Positions 8,916 through 17,461 of a stretch of 64,000 nucleotides of DNA are shown in pieces. Under the pieces are notes generated by a model. It was not told the origin of the DNA. It searched no databases and worked only from the letters and a program-made list of their open reading frames with translations. Numbering within the stretch: the stretch's first letter is position 1; each line of letters opens with the position of its first letter. Source of the stretch: Nocardia carnea (GTDB lineage: Bacteria; Actinomycetota; Actinomycetes; Mycobacteriales; Mycobacteriaceae); assembly GCF_029868855.1 (NCBI RefSeq), contig NZ_JARWOV010000246.1, forward strand, positions 34,013 through 98,012. Direction: 5' to 3'. Made by a program: the position numbers and the translations under genes.

Positions 8916-9482
8916 TCAGGCTGCTCGGTCGAGGTGGGTGTGTACCTGCTCGCGCAGTCCGGTGAGTGCGCCGGTACCGCCGAGGAGTTCGGTGGTGGCC
9001 GAGTTGGGGGCGCGGAGGATGGCGAGCAGGATATGCCCGGACTCGATGGTTTTGTCCTTGCGCGCCAGAGCTTCCCGCAGTGAGAGTTCCAGGACTTTCT
9101 TCGCGTCGCGACTGAACGGGATATGCCCGAATCGCATGCGGCTGCGGGACTCCTCCGGTGGGATGGCGCGGTCGAGCGCGTCGGCGCCGAAGTTGGCTTC
9201 CAGGGTTTCGCGTACCGCGTCGAGATCGATCCCGATGGAGCGTAGCGCCTCGGCGTCTTCCGCACCGAGTGGTTCGGTGCGGGCAGTGGTGGTGAGTTCG
9301 GTCAGTGCGGCGTCGTGGGCGATCCCGTTGCGTTGCAGCAGCGTGCGCAGTGCCGGTTCGGCCTCGTCCAGCAGACCGAGCAGCAGATGCTCGACCCGGA
9401 TCTCGGGCGACCGTAGTTCACGGGCGTGTTCCTGGGCCGCGACGACCGCCGAGCGGGCACTTTTGGTGAATCTCTCGAACAT
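8916..9482 (-). CDS. Clp N-terminal-domain protein (adaptor-like, no ATPase domain)
   Basis: A 188-aa protein made of two Clp-N repeats only. The first opens MFERFTKSARSAVVAAQEHA, contains the typical RVEHLLLGLLDE and covers about residues 1-80. The second starts near RFGHIPFSRDAKKVLELSLR and contains IESGHILLAILRAP (about 105-185). The N-domains of ClpA/ClpC bind substrates and adaptors; a free-standing pair lacks the AAA+ modules and probably binds proteins or competes for adaptors, which is inference. ATG 9482 immediately precedes the stop codon of the HTH gene, so the two form an operon. The upstream region holds two operator-like inverted repeats. Confidence 0.88.
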   Translation of the reverse strand: MFERFTKSARSAVVAAQEHARELRSPEIRVEHLLLGLLDEAEPALRTLLQRNGIAHDAALTELTTTARTEPLGAEDAEALRSIGIDLDAVRETLEANFGADALDRAIPPEESRSRMRFGHIPFSRDAKKVLELSLREALARKDKTIESGHILLAILRAPNSATTELLGGTGALTGLREQVHTHLDRAA

Positions 9483-9704
9483 TTATCGGCTCCTGGTTTT
9501 CCGGTTGTACTTCTGATGGACCGCCTGTTTGCTGACCTCGAGTGCGTCGGCGATGGCCTGCCAGGACCAGCCCTGGTCCCGGGCGTTGCCGACCTGGATG
9601 GCTTCGAGCCGGTCCAGCAGTCTGCGCAGCGCCAGTACTGCCCGTAACCCCACCGCGGGGTCCGGACTGCCCGCCGCCGCGGCCAATGTGGTTGCTTCCG
9701 TCAT
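9483..9704 (-). CDS. small helix-turn-helix DNA-binding protein
   Basis: A 73-aa protein. A helical N-terminal part (LRAVLALRRLLDRLEAIQVG) is followed by a sigma-factor-like or Tn3-resolvase-like helix-turn-helix, GWSWQAIADALEVSKQAVHQ (about residues 45-64), and a basic tail YNRKTRSR. It is probably a transcription factor acting as a dimer. Its start codon is one base from a perfect 6-bp-arm inverted repeat (9706-9723), and a second lies at 9735-9750, which suggests autoregulation and control of the divergent ABC exporter. It is adjacent to and cotranscribed with the Clp-N protein. Confidence 0.85.
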   Translation of the reverse strand: MTEATTLAAAAGSPDPAVGLRAVLALRRLLDRLEAIQVGNARDQGWSWQAIADALEVSKQAVHQKYNRKTRSR

Positions 9705-9705
9705 G

Positions 9706-9723
9706 CGTCAATTTTGATTGACG
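9706..9723. promoter_or_regulatory. operator candidate 1 (CGTCAA-N6-TTGACG)
   Basis: Perfect inverted repeat with 6-bp arms CGTCAA and TTGACG around the AT-rich spacer TTTTGA. It starts one base upstream of the HTH gene's ATG and is the AT-rich island of this region. Its centre is 28 bp from that of a second related repeat. The probable ligand is the adjacent HTH protein. Confidence 0.6.
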
Positions 9724-9734
9724 ATGCGCCGTCT

Positions 9735-9750
9735 GTCAACAAAAATTGAC
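9735..9750. promoter_or_regulatory. operator candidate 2 (GTCAA-N6-TTGAC)
   Basis: Inverted repeat with the same GTCAA/TTGAC arms as the 9706-9723 site and spacer CAAAAA. It lies between the divergent HTH and ABC-transporter genes. Two spaced copies of one dyad suggest cooperative binding of a dimeric regulator. Confidence 0.6.
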
Positions 9751-9811
9751 GAAAGGCCGCCGCAATCGTCACGCAAGGGCTGTGCAAGACGGGAAAGGAA
9801 CCGTGGTCACC

Positions 9812-10795
9812 ATGACGAAACACGTATCAGCGGCGCCGCTCGCCATCGAGGCGACGGGCCTGGTCAAGGTGTTCGGCGCCCAGCGCGCCGTCGACGGAGT
9901 GAGCCTGGCGGTACCGCAGGGCTCCGTCTACGGCGTCCTCGGGCCCAACGGCGCCGGTAAGACCACCACCATCCGCATGCTCGCGACGCTGCTGCGGCCC
10001 GACGGCGGCAGCGCGCACGTCTTCGGTCACGATGTGCTGCGCGAACCGTCCACCGTCCGCTCACTCATCGGCGTGACCGGCCAGTACGCCTCGGTGGACG
10101 AGGATTTGACAGCCACCGAGAACCTGATGATCTTCTCCCGGCTGCTCGGGCTCAGCCGGTCCGCGGCCCGCCGCCGGACCGCCGAACTGCTCGAGGAATT
10201 CGCGCTCACCGAGGCCGCCGGCAAAGCGCTGAAAAACTTCTCCGGCGGTATGCGCCGCCGGCTGGATCTGGCCGCAGGCCTCATCGCGACACCCCCGCTG
10301 CTGTTCCTCGACGAACCCACCACCGGCCTGGACCCGCGCACGCGCGCCCAGATGTGGGAAACCATCCGCAAGCTGGTTCGAGAGGGCACGACCGTCCTGC
10401 TCACCACGCAGTACCTCGACGAGGCCGATCAGCTCGCCGACCGGATCGCGGTGATCGACCACGGCCGGGTGATCGCCGACGGGACCGCCGACGAGCTCAA
10501 ATCCTCGATCGGCGGTTCCTCGCTGCACCTCACGCTGGCGGTGAGCTCCGAGCTCGACGACGCCCGCCGGATCATCGCCGAAGTACTGGGCAGCGAACCG
10601 CAGCCGACACCGGAGGCCGGCCGGCTCACCGCCGCCCTGCCCGATCCCAACGACACCACCGAACTGCTGGTCCGGTTGCGCGAACGCGGTATCGCGGTGG
10701 ACGAGATCACCGTGACCAAACCCAGCCTCGACGAAGTCTTCCTCACCCTCACCGGCCACCCGGCCGATACCGACACCGGACGGACGGCGGCATGA
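9812..10795 (+). CDS. ABC transporter ATP-binding protein, DrrA (daunorubicin-resistance) type
   Basis: A 327-aa nucleotide-binding subunit of an ABC-2 exporter. Motifs are in order: Walker A GPNGAGKTTTIR, the Q-loop in GVTGQYASVDEDLTATENL, the signature FSGGMRRRLDLAAGL, Walker B LLFLDEPTTGLDP, and the H-loop region VLLTTQYLDEADQLAD. The ~95-residue C-terminal extension after the ATPase is the DrrA-type domain. ATG 9812 was chosen; GTG 9803 lies closer to AGGAA and is possible. It overlaps the permease gene by ATGA. The divergent HTH protein with two operators between is the likely regulator. The substrate is unknown (lipids, antibiotics or other hydrophobic compounds in this family). Confidence 0.93.
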   Translation: MTKHVSAAPLAIEATGLVKVFGAQRAVDGVSLAVPQGSVYGVLGPNGAGKTTTIRMLATLLRPDGGSAHVFGHDVLREPSTVRSLIGVTGQYASVDEDLTATENLMIFSRLLGLSRSAARRRTAELLEEFALTEAAGKALKNFSGGMRRRLDLAAGLIATPPLLFLDEPTTGLDPRTRAQMWETIRKLVREGTTVLLTTQYLDEADQLADRIAVIDHGRVIADGTADELKSSIGGSSLHLTLAVSSELDDARRIIAEVLGSEPQPTPEAGRLTAALPDPNDTTELLVRLRERGIAVDEITVTKPSLDEVFLTLTGHPADTDTGRTAA

Positions 10796-11616
10796 CCACC
10801 ACCCTCATCGAACCCACTACCGCACCGGCGCTGCCGGCACCCCGGCCGGCCGCACGGATCGGCCTGCGCCGGACCGCGGACAACACCTTGACCATGGCCT
10901 ATCGCGGGCTGCTGAAGATCGAACACAATCCCGAGCAACTCTTCGACGTGGTCATCCAGCCGGTGATCTTCACCCTGATGTTCACCTACATCTTCGGCGG
11001 CGCCATCTCCGGTGACGTCCAGAGCTATCTGCCGGTGATCATTCCGGGCATTCTCGTACAGACCGTGGTGATGACCTCGGTCGTCACCGGGGTCCAGCTC
11101 AAGGAGGATATGGAGAAAGGTGTCTTCGACCGGTTCAAATCCCTGCCCATAGCGCGGATCTCGGCACTGTCCGGAGCCTTGACCGCCGATATGGTCCGCT
11201 ACGGTATCGCCTCGGTGCTCACCGTCGTGATGGGCCTGATCATCGGATACCGGCCGAACCCCGCGGGCGTTGCAGCCGCCGTACTGCTGGTTGTCGCCTG
11301 CTCGTTCGCCACCAGCTGGATCTGGGCGTTCTTCGGGGTGATCGCGAACAAAGCCTCCGCGGTGCAGGGCTATTCGATGCTGGTCATGTTCCCGCTGACC
11401 TTCGCCTCGCCCGCCTTCGTCCCGAAGGAGACGATGCCGGGCTGGCTGCAGGCGTTCATCGACGTCAACCCGGTCTCGCATCTGGTGTGGGCCTGCCGGG
11501 AGCTGATGAACACCGGGCATATCGGTATGCACGTGGTCTGGTCGTTGGTGGGTGCCACGGTGATCATCGCGATCTTCGCGCCACTGACCGTCCGGTCCTA
11601 TATGCGTCGCGTGTGA
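10792..11616 (+). CDS. ABC-2 type transporter permease, DrrB type
   Basis: A 274-aa membrane partner of the preceding ATPase. After a cytoplasmic N-terminus with an Ala/Pro-rich leader come six hydrophobic segments, including the VVIQPVIFTLMFTYIFGGAI region, the PVIIPGILVQTVVMTSVVTG region and SWIWAFFGVIANKAS. The motif DRFKSLPIARISALSGALTA is the coupling-helix region typical of ABC-2 permeases. ATG overlaps the ATPase stop by four bases, so the two are translationally coupled. The gene ends 17 bp from the convergent SARP-like gene, with a hairpin across the junction. Confidence 0.93.
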   Translation: MTTTLIEPTTAPALPAPRPAARIGLRRTADNTLTMAYRGLLKIEHNPEQLFDVVIQPVIFTLMFTYIFGGAISGDVQSYLPVIIPGILVQTVVMTSVVTGVQLKEDMEKGVFDRFKSLPIARISALSGALTADMVRYGIASVLTVVMGLIIGYRPNPAGVAAAVLLVVACSFATSWIWAFFGVIANKASAVQGYSMLVMFPLTFASPAFVPKETMPGWLQAFIDVNPVSHLVWACRELMNTGHIGMHVVWSLVGATVIIAIFAPLTVRSYMRRV

Positions 11617-11623
11617 GCGGCAC

Positions 11624-11666
11624 CCGGACCCGTTCAGCCGGACCCGGGCCGGGCGGACGGGTCCGG
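11624..11666. terminator. hairpin between convergent genes
   Basis: Perfect 10-bp inverted repeat CCGGACCCGT (11624-11633) and ACGGGTCCGG (11657-11666) with a GC-rich loop, spanning the end of the ABC permease and the last codons of the SARP-like regulator. There is no T-tract, which is common for actinobacterial terminators. Confidence 0.5.
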
Positions 11667-14600
11667 TAGATCCGACCCCACCTCGCGGATCAGTTCAACG
11701 ATCCGTTCGGCGGCCACCGCACGGCGCAACCCGCTCGCGGCGGCGACGGCCCCGGCCGGATCCGCTCCGATCCGGTCGCGCCACAGATCACGATGCCGGT
11801 CCCAGCGCAGCACGGGGTAATCCTGCCGGGACACCACCCGCGGCGCCAGCGCCAGCAGTTCCACACCGGCCGCCTCCCGCTCGCCCAGCATGAGCAGACC
11901 CGAGCCGGCAGCGCAGGCCACCGCGCCAAGCTGCGGCAGGTCCAGCACATAACCGAATCGCCGCGGCGCCAGATCGATCAGCTCGGGCACCAGCCGCGCA
12001 ACCACATCACCACGCTCGTGCAGCACATGTGCGGCCAGCGCCGCCGACCCGGTGAGGAGCAGGCCGGGTCCCGGCGTGGTTTCGTGTACCGGCCAGCCGA
12101 GCAATTCGAGCGCACGGCGGAAATGACCGAGCCCGCCATCGATATCACCTTCGACGAGCTCGATGCCGGCCAGTACGGCGGCAATGGTCGACAAGCGGTG
12201 ATTGCGGTGGATCCCCGGATCGTCGACCACGGCCAGATCCGCGCCGCCGGACCCCGAGAAACCCAGCGCGGTGGCGAGTTCCCGCCGGGCCCGCGCCGGT
12301 TCACCACTGCCGGCCAGCGATGCCGCGAGATACGAATGCACTTCCAGGCTTTCCTCATAGGCCCGGATCCGGTGCAGCAGCTCGGCCGCTTCCTCGTAGA
12401 ACGCCACGGATTCGCGATACCGCGCGACCTGTCCGGCCAGCGATCCCCGATGCTGGGCCAGCATCGCCCGGCTCCACACCTCCGCTTCGCTCAGGGTCGG
12501 TACCGCCGCCCGGGCGTCCCGGCTCGATTCGTGGATCCGGCCCATGTTCTCCCAGATATTGGTGCGGGCCATCAGCGCAAGTGATCTGGTGTGCCGGTCG
12601 GGCGAGCGGGTCGCGCGGGCCAGCAGCCGGGCGAGCCGGAGCGAATCGGCTGGGCACGTCAGCAGCTGAGCGAGAAACCGGAACGGCGCACGTAGACCGG
12701 TATTGCCGCGCAGTAGCACTCGGGCCCGGTTCCGCACCAGTGCCAGCTGACGGACACTGCGGTCCATGAAGGCCAGATGTAACGCGATCACAGCGTGACA
12801 GGCTGTTTCCAGCTCCGCGTACACCCCGCGGGAGCCCGGCGGCGGCGCTGTCGCGACTACCCGGGGTATCCAGCTGATGAGCTCGAGATTCGCCCCGTGC
12901 ATGACCCAGCGCATGGCCGCGACCGGGAAAACCGCGTACATGGTCGCCGGGTCCCCGGCCGATTCGGCGCGACGCAGTACGGCGACCAGGTTGTCCAGTT
13001 CCGCCGCTACGGTCAGCGCCGGCCCCAACTCGTCGCCGCGGCCGTAGCATTCCGCCATCCGCACCGCGAAATCGCGCGCCCAGCGTGCCATCCGCGTCTC
13101 CACCAGACGGATTTCCGACCTCGATCCGGTATCCGCCGCGACCAACTCTTGTTCACCGAATTCGCGGACCGTTTCCAGCATCCGGTAGCGGAGCCCGGCA
13201 CCCTCGACCTCGACGACGGTCAGCAGCGACTGCCCGACCAACCCGTCCACTGCCGCCGCGATATCACCGACCGCTGTTGCACCGTCAGCGGTCGATATCG
13301 CACCGTCACCGGCCGACGCCAGGGGATCGCCGTCCGTCGCGCCACCGGCGACCGTTTCGGCCGCCGCGAGTGTGAAACCACCCGGAAAACGGCACATCCG
13401 GCGCAACGTCACCTGCTCGTCCGGTTCCAGCAGGTTCCAGCTCCACGCAATCACCGCGTGCAGGGTGCGATGGCGTTCCGGTGAGGTCCGGTCACCGCTG
13501 CGCAGCAGCGCGAAACGCTGATCCAGCCGCCGCTCGATATCCTCCACGCTCATCGTCCGCGCGCGGGCGGCGGCGAGTTCGATGGCCAGCGGCAGCCCGT
13601 CGAGTGTGCGGCACAGTCGCGCCACGACCTCCATATCGAGACGTACGGACGGGCGCACCGCTCGCGCCCGCGCGCTGAACAGTTCGGTGGCCGGTGAGCC
13701 GGCGGCATCGCTGGCCAGCGGCCCCAGCGGGTACACCGTCTCCGCGGTGATCGCCAGCGGCGCCCGGCTGGTGGTGAGCACGGTGAGCTGCGGGCAGCTG
13801 CCCACCAGATCCGCCACGACCGCGGCCGCGGCCTCGACCAGGTGCTCGCAATTGTCCAGCACCAGCAGCATCGGCCGGGCCGACAACGCGTCCCGTAGCC
13901 GCCGTCGGGTATCGGGCCGGGAAACCTGCGGCGGCAGTCCCGGTTCGCGCCTGATCTCACCGAGCCCCATGGCCGCGGCGACGGCCGATTCGATATCCAC
14001 CACGGCCTCGGCCGGCGCACCGCCGGGCCGGACCGAGGCCAGCTCCACCAGCACCACCGGCTTGTTTCCGGCTTCCCGCAGCGCGAGTTCGTTGGCGACG
14101 CGAGTCTTCCCTGCACCACCCGGCCCCAGCACGGTGGTGACCCGGGAAACCCGCAACAGCCGCGACAGTTCGGCCAGGTCGTCCGCCCGGCCGAGCAGCG
14201 CATTCGGCGCCGCCCGTACCCCGACGGCCGACGGCACCTGGTCTGCTGGGCCGGTGCCGCACACGGGCGGGGTCTGGCGCGGTGTGAATCGGCCACGCAG
14301 CACGGCGGTGTTCAACTCGGTGATCGCCGGCCCGGGGTCGGTACCCAGTTCGGTGGCGAGCGCCGCCCGCAGATCGGCGAACACGGCGAGCGCCTCGCTG
14401 TCGCGACCGGCAGTGGCGAGCAGCCGCATGAGCGTATACGCGACCGCCTCGGCGGTGGGGCGCCGGCGCAGCTGTCGCCGGGCCACCGCTATCGCGCCGG
14501 TGAGATCGCCCGCAGACACCCGGGTCTCGCGCTCGACCTCGTCCAGTTCCTGGGCCTGCGCCGCGGCCGCGGCCGACAGTTCGCGGGCCAGCGGGCCATC

Positions 14601-15080
14601 GGACAGATCCGCGCCCGGCTCTCCCGACCACAGCGCGCGGGCCCGGTCGATACTGCGCTGGGCTGCTTCCAGCTCGCCGACCGCCAGGTGAGCCCGCGCC
14701 TGCCCCGCCAGCTCCCCCACGGCGGTGAGATCCACCTGTTCGGCGCGCAGCGCGAGCCGGTAGCCGCCCGGCCCGGCCTCCAGCACCCCGTCCGGCAACA
14801 CCGACCGCAACCGCGAGATCTGGGTGTGCAACGCATTCGCCGGGGCCCGCGGCGGCTCGTCCCCCCAGACCTCCTCGATGAGGGCGGCGGCGCTCCGCGT
14901 CCGGCCCGGCCGCAGGGCCAGCGCCACCAGCAGCGAACGCGCCCGGTTGCCCGGTACATCCACCAGTGTCGCGTCGCGGCGCAGCGCGATCCGGCCCAGC
15001 AGGGTGACCACGAGCGGATCGTCCGCCGGCGCCGGCGTCACGGGATAGCGGCTGCCGGAGCGGCCAGGATCGAGAACCAT
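11634..15080 (-). CDS. large AfsR/SARP-family transcriptional regulator with BTAD and STAND-type ATPase domains
   Basis: A 1148-aa regulator. An OmpR-type winged helix lies at about residues 22-115 (VTLLGRIALRRDATLVDVPG, ANALHTQISRLRSVLPDG). A bacterial transcriptional activation domain (BTAD) covers about 118-270. An NB-ARC/STAND ATPase follows, with Walker A GPGGAGKTR at about 317-325 and the LLVLDNCEHLVEAAAAVVAD Walker B at about 400-420. The C-terminal half is a TPR-like helical sensor. It resembles AfsR in layout and has no C-terminal LuxR helix-turn-helix. Regulators of this type usually control secondary metabolism or export, but no biosynthetic cluster is adjacent; the exporter genes are convergent neighbours. 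The start is GTG or ATG at 15080. Confidence 0.93.
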   Translation of the reverse strand: MVLDPGRSGSRYPVTPAPADDPLVVTLLGRIALRRDATLVDVPGNRARSLLVALALRPGRTRSAAALIEEVWGDEPPRAPANALHTQISRLRSVLPDGVLEAGPGGYRLALRAEQVDLTAVGELAGQARAHLAVGELEAAQRSIDRARALWSGEPGADLSDGPLARELSAAAAAQAQELDEVERETRVSAGDLTGAIAVARRQLRRRPTAEAVAYTLMRLLATAGRDSEALAVFADLRAALATELGTDPGPAITELNTAVLRGRFTPRQTPPVCGTGPADQVPSAVGVRAAPNALLGRADDLAELSRLLRVSRVTTVLGPGGAGKTRVANELALREAGNKPVVLVELASVRPGGAPAEAVVDIESAVAAAMGLGEIRREPGLPPQVSRPDTRRRLRDALSARPMLLVLDNCEHLVEAAAAVVADLVGSCPQLTVLTTSRAPLAITAETVYPLGPLASDAAGSPATELFSARARAVRPSVRLDMEVVARLCRTLDGLPLAIELAAARARTMSVEDIERRLDQRFALLRSGDRTSPERHRTLHAVIAWSWNLLEPDEQVTLRRMCRFPGGFTLAAAETVAGGATDGDPLASAGDGAISTADGATAVGDIAAAVDGLVGQSLLTVVEVEGAGLRYRMLETVREFGEQELVAADTGSRSEIRLVETRMARWARDFAVRMAECYGRGDELGPALTVAAELDNLVAVLRRAESAGDPATMYAVFPVAAMRWVMHGANLELISWIPRVVATAPPPGSRGVYAELETACHAVIALHLAFMDRSVRQLALVRNRARVLLRGNTGLRAPFRFLAQLLTCPADSLRLARLLARATRSPDRHTRSLALMARTNIWENMGRIHESSRDARAAVPTLSEAEVWSRAMLAQHRGSLAGQVARYRESVAFYEEAAELLHRIRAYEESLEVHSYLAASLAGSGEPARARRELATALGFSGSGGADLAVVDDPGIHRNHRLSTIAAVLAGIELVEGDIDGGLGHFRRALELLGWPVHETTPGPGLLLTGSAALAAHVLHERGDVVARLVPELIDLAPRRFGYVLDLPQLGAVACAAGSGLLMLGEREAAGVELLALAPRVVSRQDYPVLRWDRHRDLWRDRIGADPAGAVAAASGLRRAVAAERIVELIREVGSDLPDPSARPGSG

Positions 15081-15134
15081 ACCGGAGTCATCGTATGCGC
15101 AGGCAGGTCCGGCGGTCCGCGCCGAAGCCCGGTG

Positions 15135-16220
15135 TCAGCCGGACCAGCGGCCGGTCGCGACGAATTCTTCCAGCGCCGCGGTAGGGTCGGCCAGATCCCA
15201 GCCCTGGGCCGCGACCCACTCGTCGTCGTAGTAGGTGCCCGCGTACCGCTCGCCGCCGTCGCACAGCAGTGTCACCACGCTGCCGCCACGTCCGGCCGCC
15301 CGCATCTCCGCGATCAGCGCGCACGCACCCCAGAAGTTGGTACCGGTCGACCCACCGACCTTCCGGCCCAGCCCGGCGCTCGCGAACCGGGCCGCGGCGA
15401 TCGATGCGGGGTCGGGTACGTGGATCATCCGGTCCACCACCTCCGGAACGAACGAGGGCTCCATGCGCGGCCGCCCGATTCCTTCGATCCGGGAGGGCAG
15501 ACCGGTCGTGTAATCGCGGGCCCCGGTCTCGTAGGCACCGTAGAACGCGGAGTTGTCCGGGTCCACCACGGCCAGCCTGGTCGGATGCCGACGGTAGCGC
15601 AGATATCGGCCGATGGTCGCACTGGTCCCCCCGGTACCGGCGCCGACGACGATCCATTCCGGGACGGGATCGGTTTCCAGCCGCAATTGATCGAAAATCG
15701 ATTCGGCGATGTTGTTGTTGCCCCGCCAGTCGGTGGCGCGTTCGGCGTTGGTGAACTGATCGAGGTAGTGGCCACCGCATTCGGCCGCCAGCCGCGCCGC
15801 CTCGGTGTACATATCCGGGGGACGTTCCACATAGTGACAGCGTCCGCCCTGCGCTTCGATCAGGGCGATCTTCTGCGGCGAGGTACGCGCCGGGACGACC
15901 GCCACGAAATCCAGCCCGAGCAGTTTGGCGAAATACGCCTCGCTCACCGCCGTCGACCCCGAGGACGCCTCCACGATGGTGGTGCCCTCGCCGATCCACC
16001 CGTTGCACAGTCCGTACAGGAACAGCGACCGCGCCAGCCGATGTTTCAGGCTGCCGGTGATATGGGTCGATTCGTCCTTGAGGTACAGCCGGATATTCCA
16101 CTCCGGCGGCAGCGGATAGCGCAGCAGATGGGTGTCGGCGCTGCGCTGCGCGTCGGCGTCGATGAGCCGGACGGCGTTATCGGCCCAGTCCCGCGGGTTA
16201 CCACGAGTGCAGGATTTCAC
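15135..16220 (-). CDS. PLP-dependent cysteine-synthase-fold enzyme, probable L-cysteine desulfhydrase
   Basis: A 361-aa fold-type II PLP enzyme. The Schiff-base lysine lies in HITGSLKHRLARSLFLYG (about residues 52-69), the Asn/substrate loop is EASSGSTAVSEAYFA, and the phosphate-binding glycine loop is VGAGTGGTSATIGRYL (about 191-206). C-terminal LCDGGERYAGTYYDDEW is characteristic of this subgroup. It resembles the mycobacterial Cds1 cysteine desulfhydrase family more than CysK or CysM, so the likely reaction is cysteine to pyruvate, ammonia and sulfide; cysteine synthase activity remains possible. GTG 16220 overlaps the DUF4229 stop by four bases (GTGA). Confidence 0.85.
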   Translation of the reverse strand: MKSCTRGNPRDWADNAVRLIDADAQRSADTHLLRYPLPPEWNIRLYLKDESTHITGSLKHRLARSLFLYGLCNGWIGEGTTIVEASSGSTAVSEAYFAKLLGLDFVAVVPARTSPQKIALIEAQGGRCHYVERPPDMYTEAARLAAECGGHYLDQFTNAERATDWRGNNNIAESIFDQLRLETDPVPEWIVVGAGTGGTSATIGRYLRYRRHPTRLAVVDPDNSAFYGAYETGARDYTTGLPSRIEGIGRPRMEPSFVPEVVDRMIHVPDPASIAAARFASAGLGRKVGGSTGTNFWGACALIAEMRAAGRGGSVVTLLCDGGERYAGTYYDDEWVAAQGWDLADPTAALEEFVATGRWSG

Positions 16221-16663
16221 GCCGCACCGCCGGTGCCGCCCGGCTCCTCTCCGTCGGCCGCGTCCTTCGGCGGCTTACCGGATGCGCCGCGGCCGGAACT
16301 TCCCGGTTCGGTTCCTCCCGATCCCGCCGGGTCCGCTTCACCGCGCAGGCGAGCCCGCAGTTGCGCCTTGTCCTGACGGCGGCGTTCGTCGACCGCGGCG
16401 ATATCGGAATTCACCTGTACGCGCAGGCCCTTGAACAGGGTGAGGGAAAGCGGCATGGCGATCACGATGGCGAACAGGATCGCCACGATCAGCGGAACCT
16501 GTACCGACACGATCCACGCGCCGGCCATGATCACGGCGGTGAGTATCGCGACCAATACCAGCCGGGCCAGCGTGTAGAGCGCCAGGTTGCGGGCGAGTCG
16601 CCGGCCGGGCGACGGACCGGGCTGCGGGGCGGTCGATTCCTCGGAAGGGTTCGCGTCACTCAC
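16217..16663 (-). CDS. DUF4229-type membrane protein
   Basis: A 148-aa protein with a short Pro-rich N-terminus, two hydrophobic helices (about residues 27-48 and 52-72, around LVLVAILTAVIMAGAWIVSV) and a charged, Gly/Ser/Glu-rich cytoplasmic tail containing DIAAVDERRRQDKAQLRARL. The two-helix core plus tail matches the DUF4229 family of actinobacteria, function unknown. GTG 16663 is chosen as start. A homologue lies beside the cytochrome c genes in mycobacteria, as it does here. It is translationally coupled to the following PLP enzyme. Confidence 0.8.
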   Translation of the reverse strand: MSDANPSEESTAPQPGPSPGRRLARNLALYTLARLVLVAILTAVIMAGAWIVSVQVPLIVAILFAIVIAMPLSLTLFKGLRVQVNSDIAAVDERRRQDKAQLRARLRGEADPAGSGGTEPGSSGRGASGKPPKDAADGEEPGGTGGAA

Positions 16664-16823
16664 CTGACCAGCGTAAGCGAACGGTTTGCGCCCGCCGCAC
16701 GGGCACATCCGATTTGTCCATTACCTCCGCTTTACCAACAGTAGGTGGTTCGAACACCCGGGGGTCGCGGTGCCACTATGTCGGAATCCGATGAGAAAAC
16801 GTGACGAAACAGAAAGGTTTGCC

Positions 16824-17039
16824 ATGACCGCGATTGCCGTCGGGGCCCAGGAGAACCTGCTGACCCCCGGCCAGGTTGCCGCCCTGTTCCACGTAGACCC
16901 CAAGACCGTGACCCGTTGGGCACACGCGGGACGGCTCGGCTCGCTGCGCACTCCGGGTGGTCACCGCCGGTTCCGCGAATCGGAGGTGATGCGATTGCTC
17001 GAATCGCTGACCACCGAGGCAACCGTGCAGGGCGCCTGA
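16824..17039 (+). CDS. bldC: BldC, MerR-like developmental transcription factor
   Basis: A 71-aa winged-helix DNA-binding protein. The core ENLLTPGQVAALFHVDPKTV then TRWAHAGRLGSLRTPGGHRR and FRESEVMRLLESL are the BldC/MerR fold as seen in Streptomyces (68 aa). It has no effector domain. In Streptomyces BldC binds DNA repeats cooperatively and holds back development; in a nocardioform its role may differ. ATG 16824 is preceded by GAAAGG at good spacing. It is monocistronic, divergent from the DUF4229 gene across 160 bp. Confidence 0.9.
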   Translation: MTAIAVGAQENLLTPGQVAALFHVDPKTVTRWAHAGRLGSLRTPGGHRRFRESEVMRLLESLTTEATVQGA

Positions 17040-17204
17040 CCCGGATTTCCACACCGCGACCGAGCGGGGTGACTCGGCCGGCCTCCGGCGGCCCGGCCGA
17101 GCGCGACAGGTGGCGGTACATCCGGCGTGAGCAACCCTCTATGGGGGCGGCGAACTCACCCGCCGGCAGTTCCGGAGCTAACCTCGATAGAGGAGGTGAG
17201 CCAC

Positions 17205-17405
17205 GTGATCTACGTGTTGGCACTCATCGCGATCGTGGTGATCGCGGTGTTGTGCTGGAAAGCATTCGGCCCCGCGGGCCCAACATCGGCCCCGGGACCC
17301 ACCCGTAAACGTGTGGTCGGCCCGGATGACGATCCCGAATTCCTCTGGCGTATCTCGCGCCCGCAGAAACATACGGACGGCGATTCGGATTCCACCGAAC
17401 ATTGA
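17205..17405 (+). CDS. small single-span membrane protein
   Basis: A 66-aa protein starting at GTG 17205, set by an AGGAGG eight bases upstream. A single hydrophobic N-terminal helix (IYVLALIAIVVIAVLCW, about residues 2-18) is followed by a hydrophilic tail with VVGPDDDPEFLWRISRPQKH and an acidic end. The topology is probably N-out with a cytoplasmic tail. No family is recognised. It follows bldC on the same strand after 165 bp and is convergent with the next small gene. Confidence 0.7.
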   Translation: MIYVLALIAIVVIAVLCWKAFGPAGPTSAPGPTRKRVVGPDDDPEFLWRISRPQKHTDGDSDSTEH

Positions 17406-17461
17406 TTCCCGCGCCGGGGAAAAGGATGCCGGGAATCGACCCGGCAGCCGATGACGGGCGC

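Noticed and set aside
11624..11666. Inverted repeat as an insertion-sequence end
   Set aside because: It lies between convergent genes with no transposase or target duplication, so terminator is the simpler reading.
14688..16376. 562-codon plus-strand frame over the SARP-like and PLP-enzyme genes
   Set aside because: It spans two genuine minus-strand genes and has a composition typical of antisense reading in high-GC DNA.
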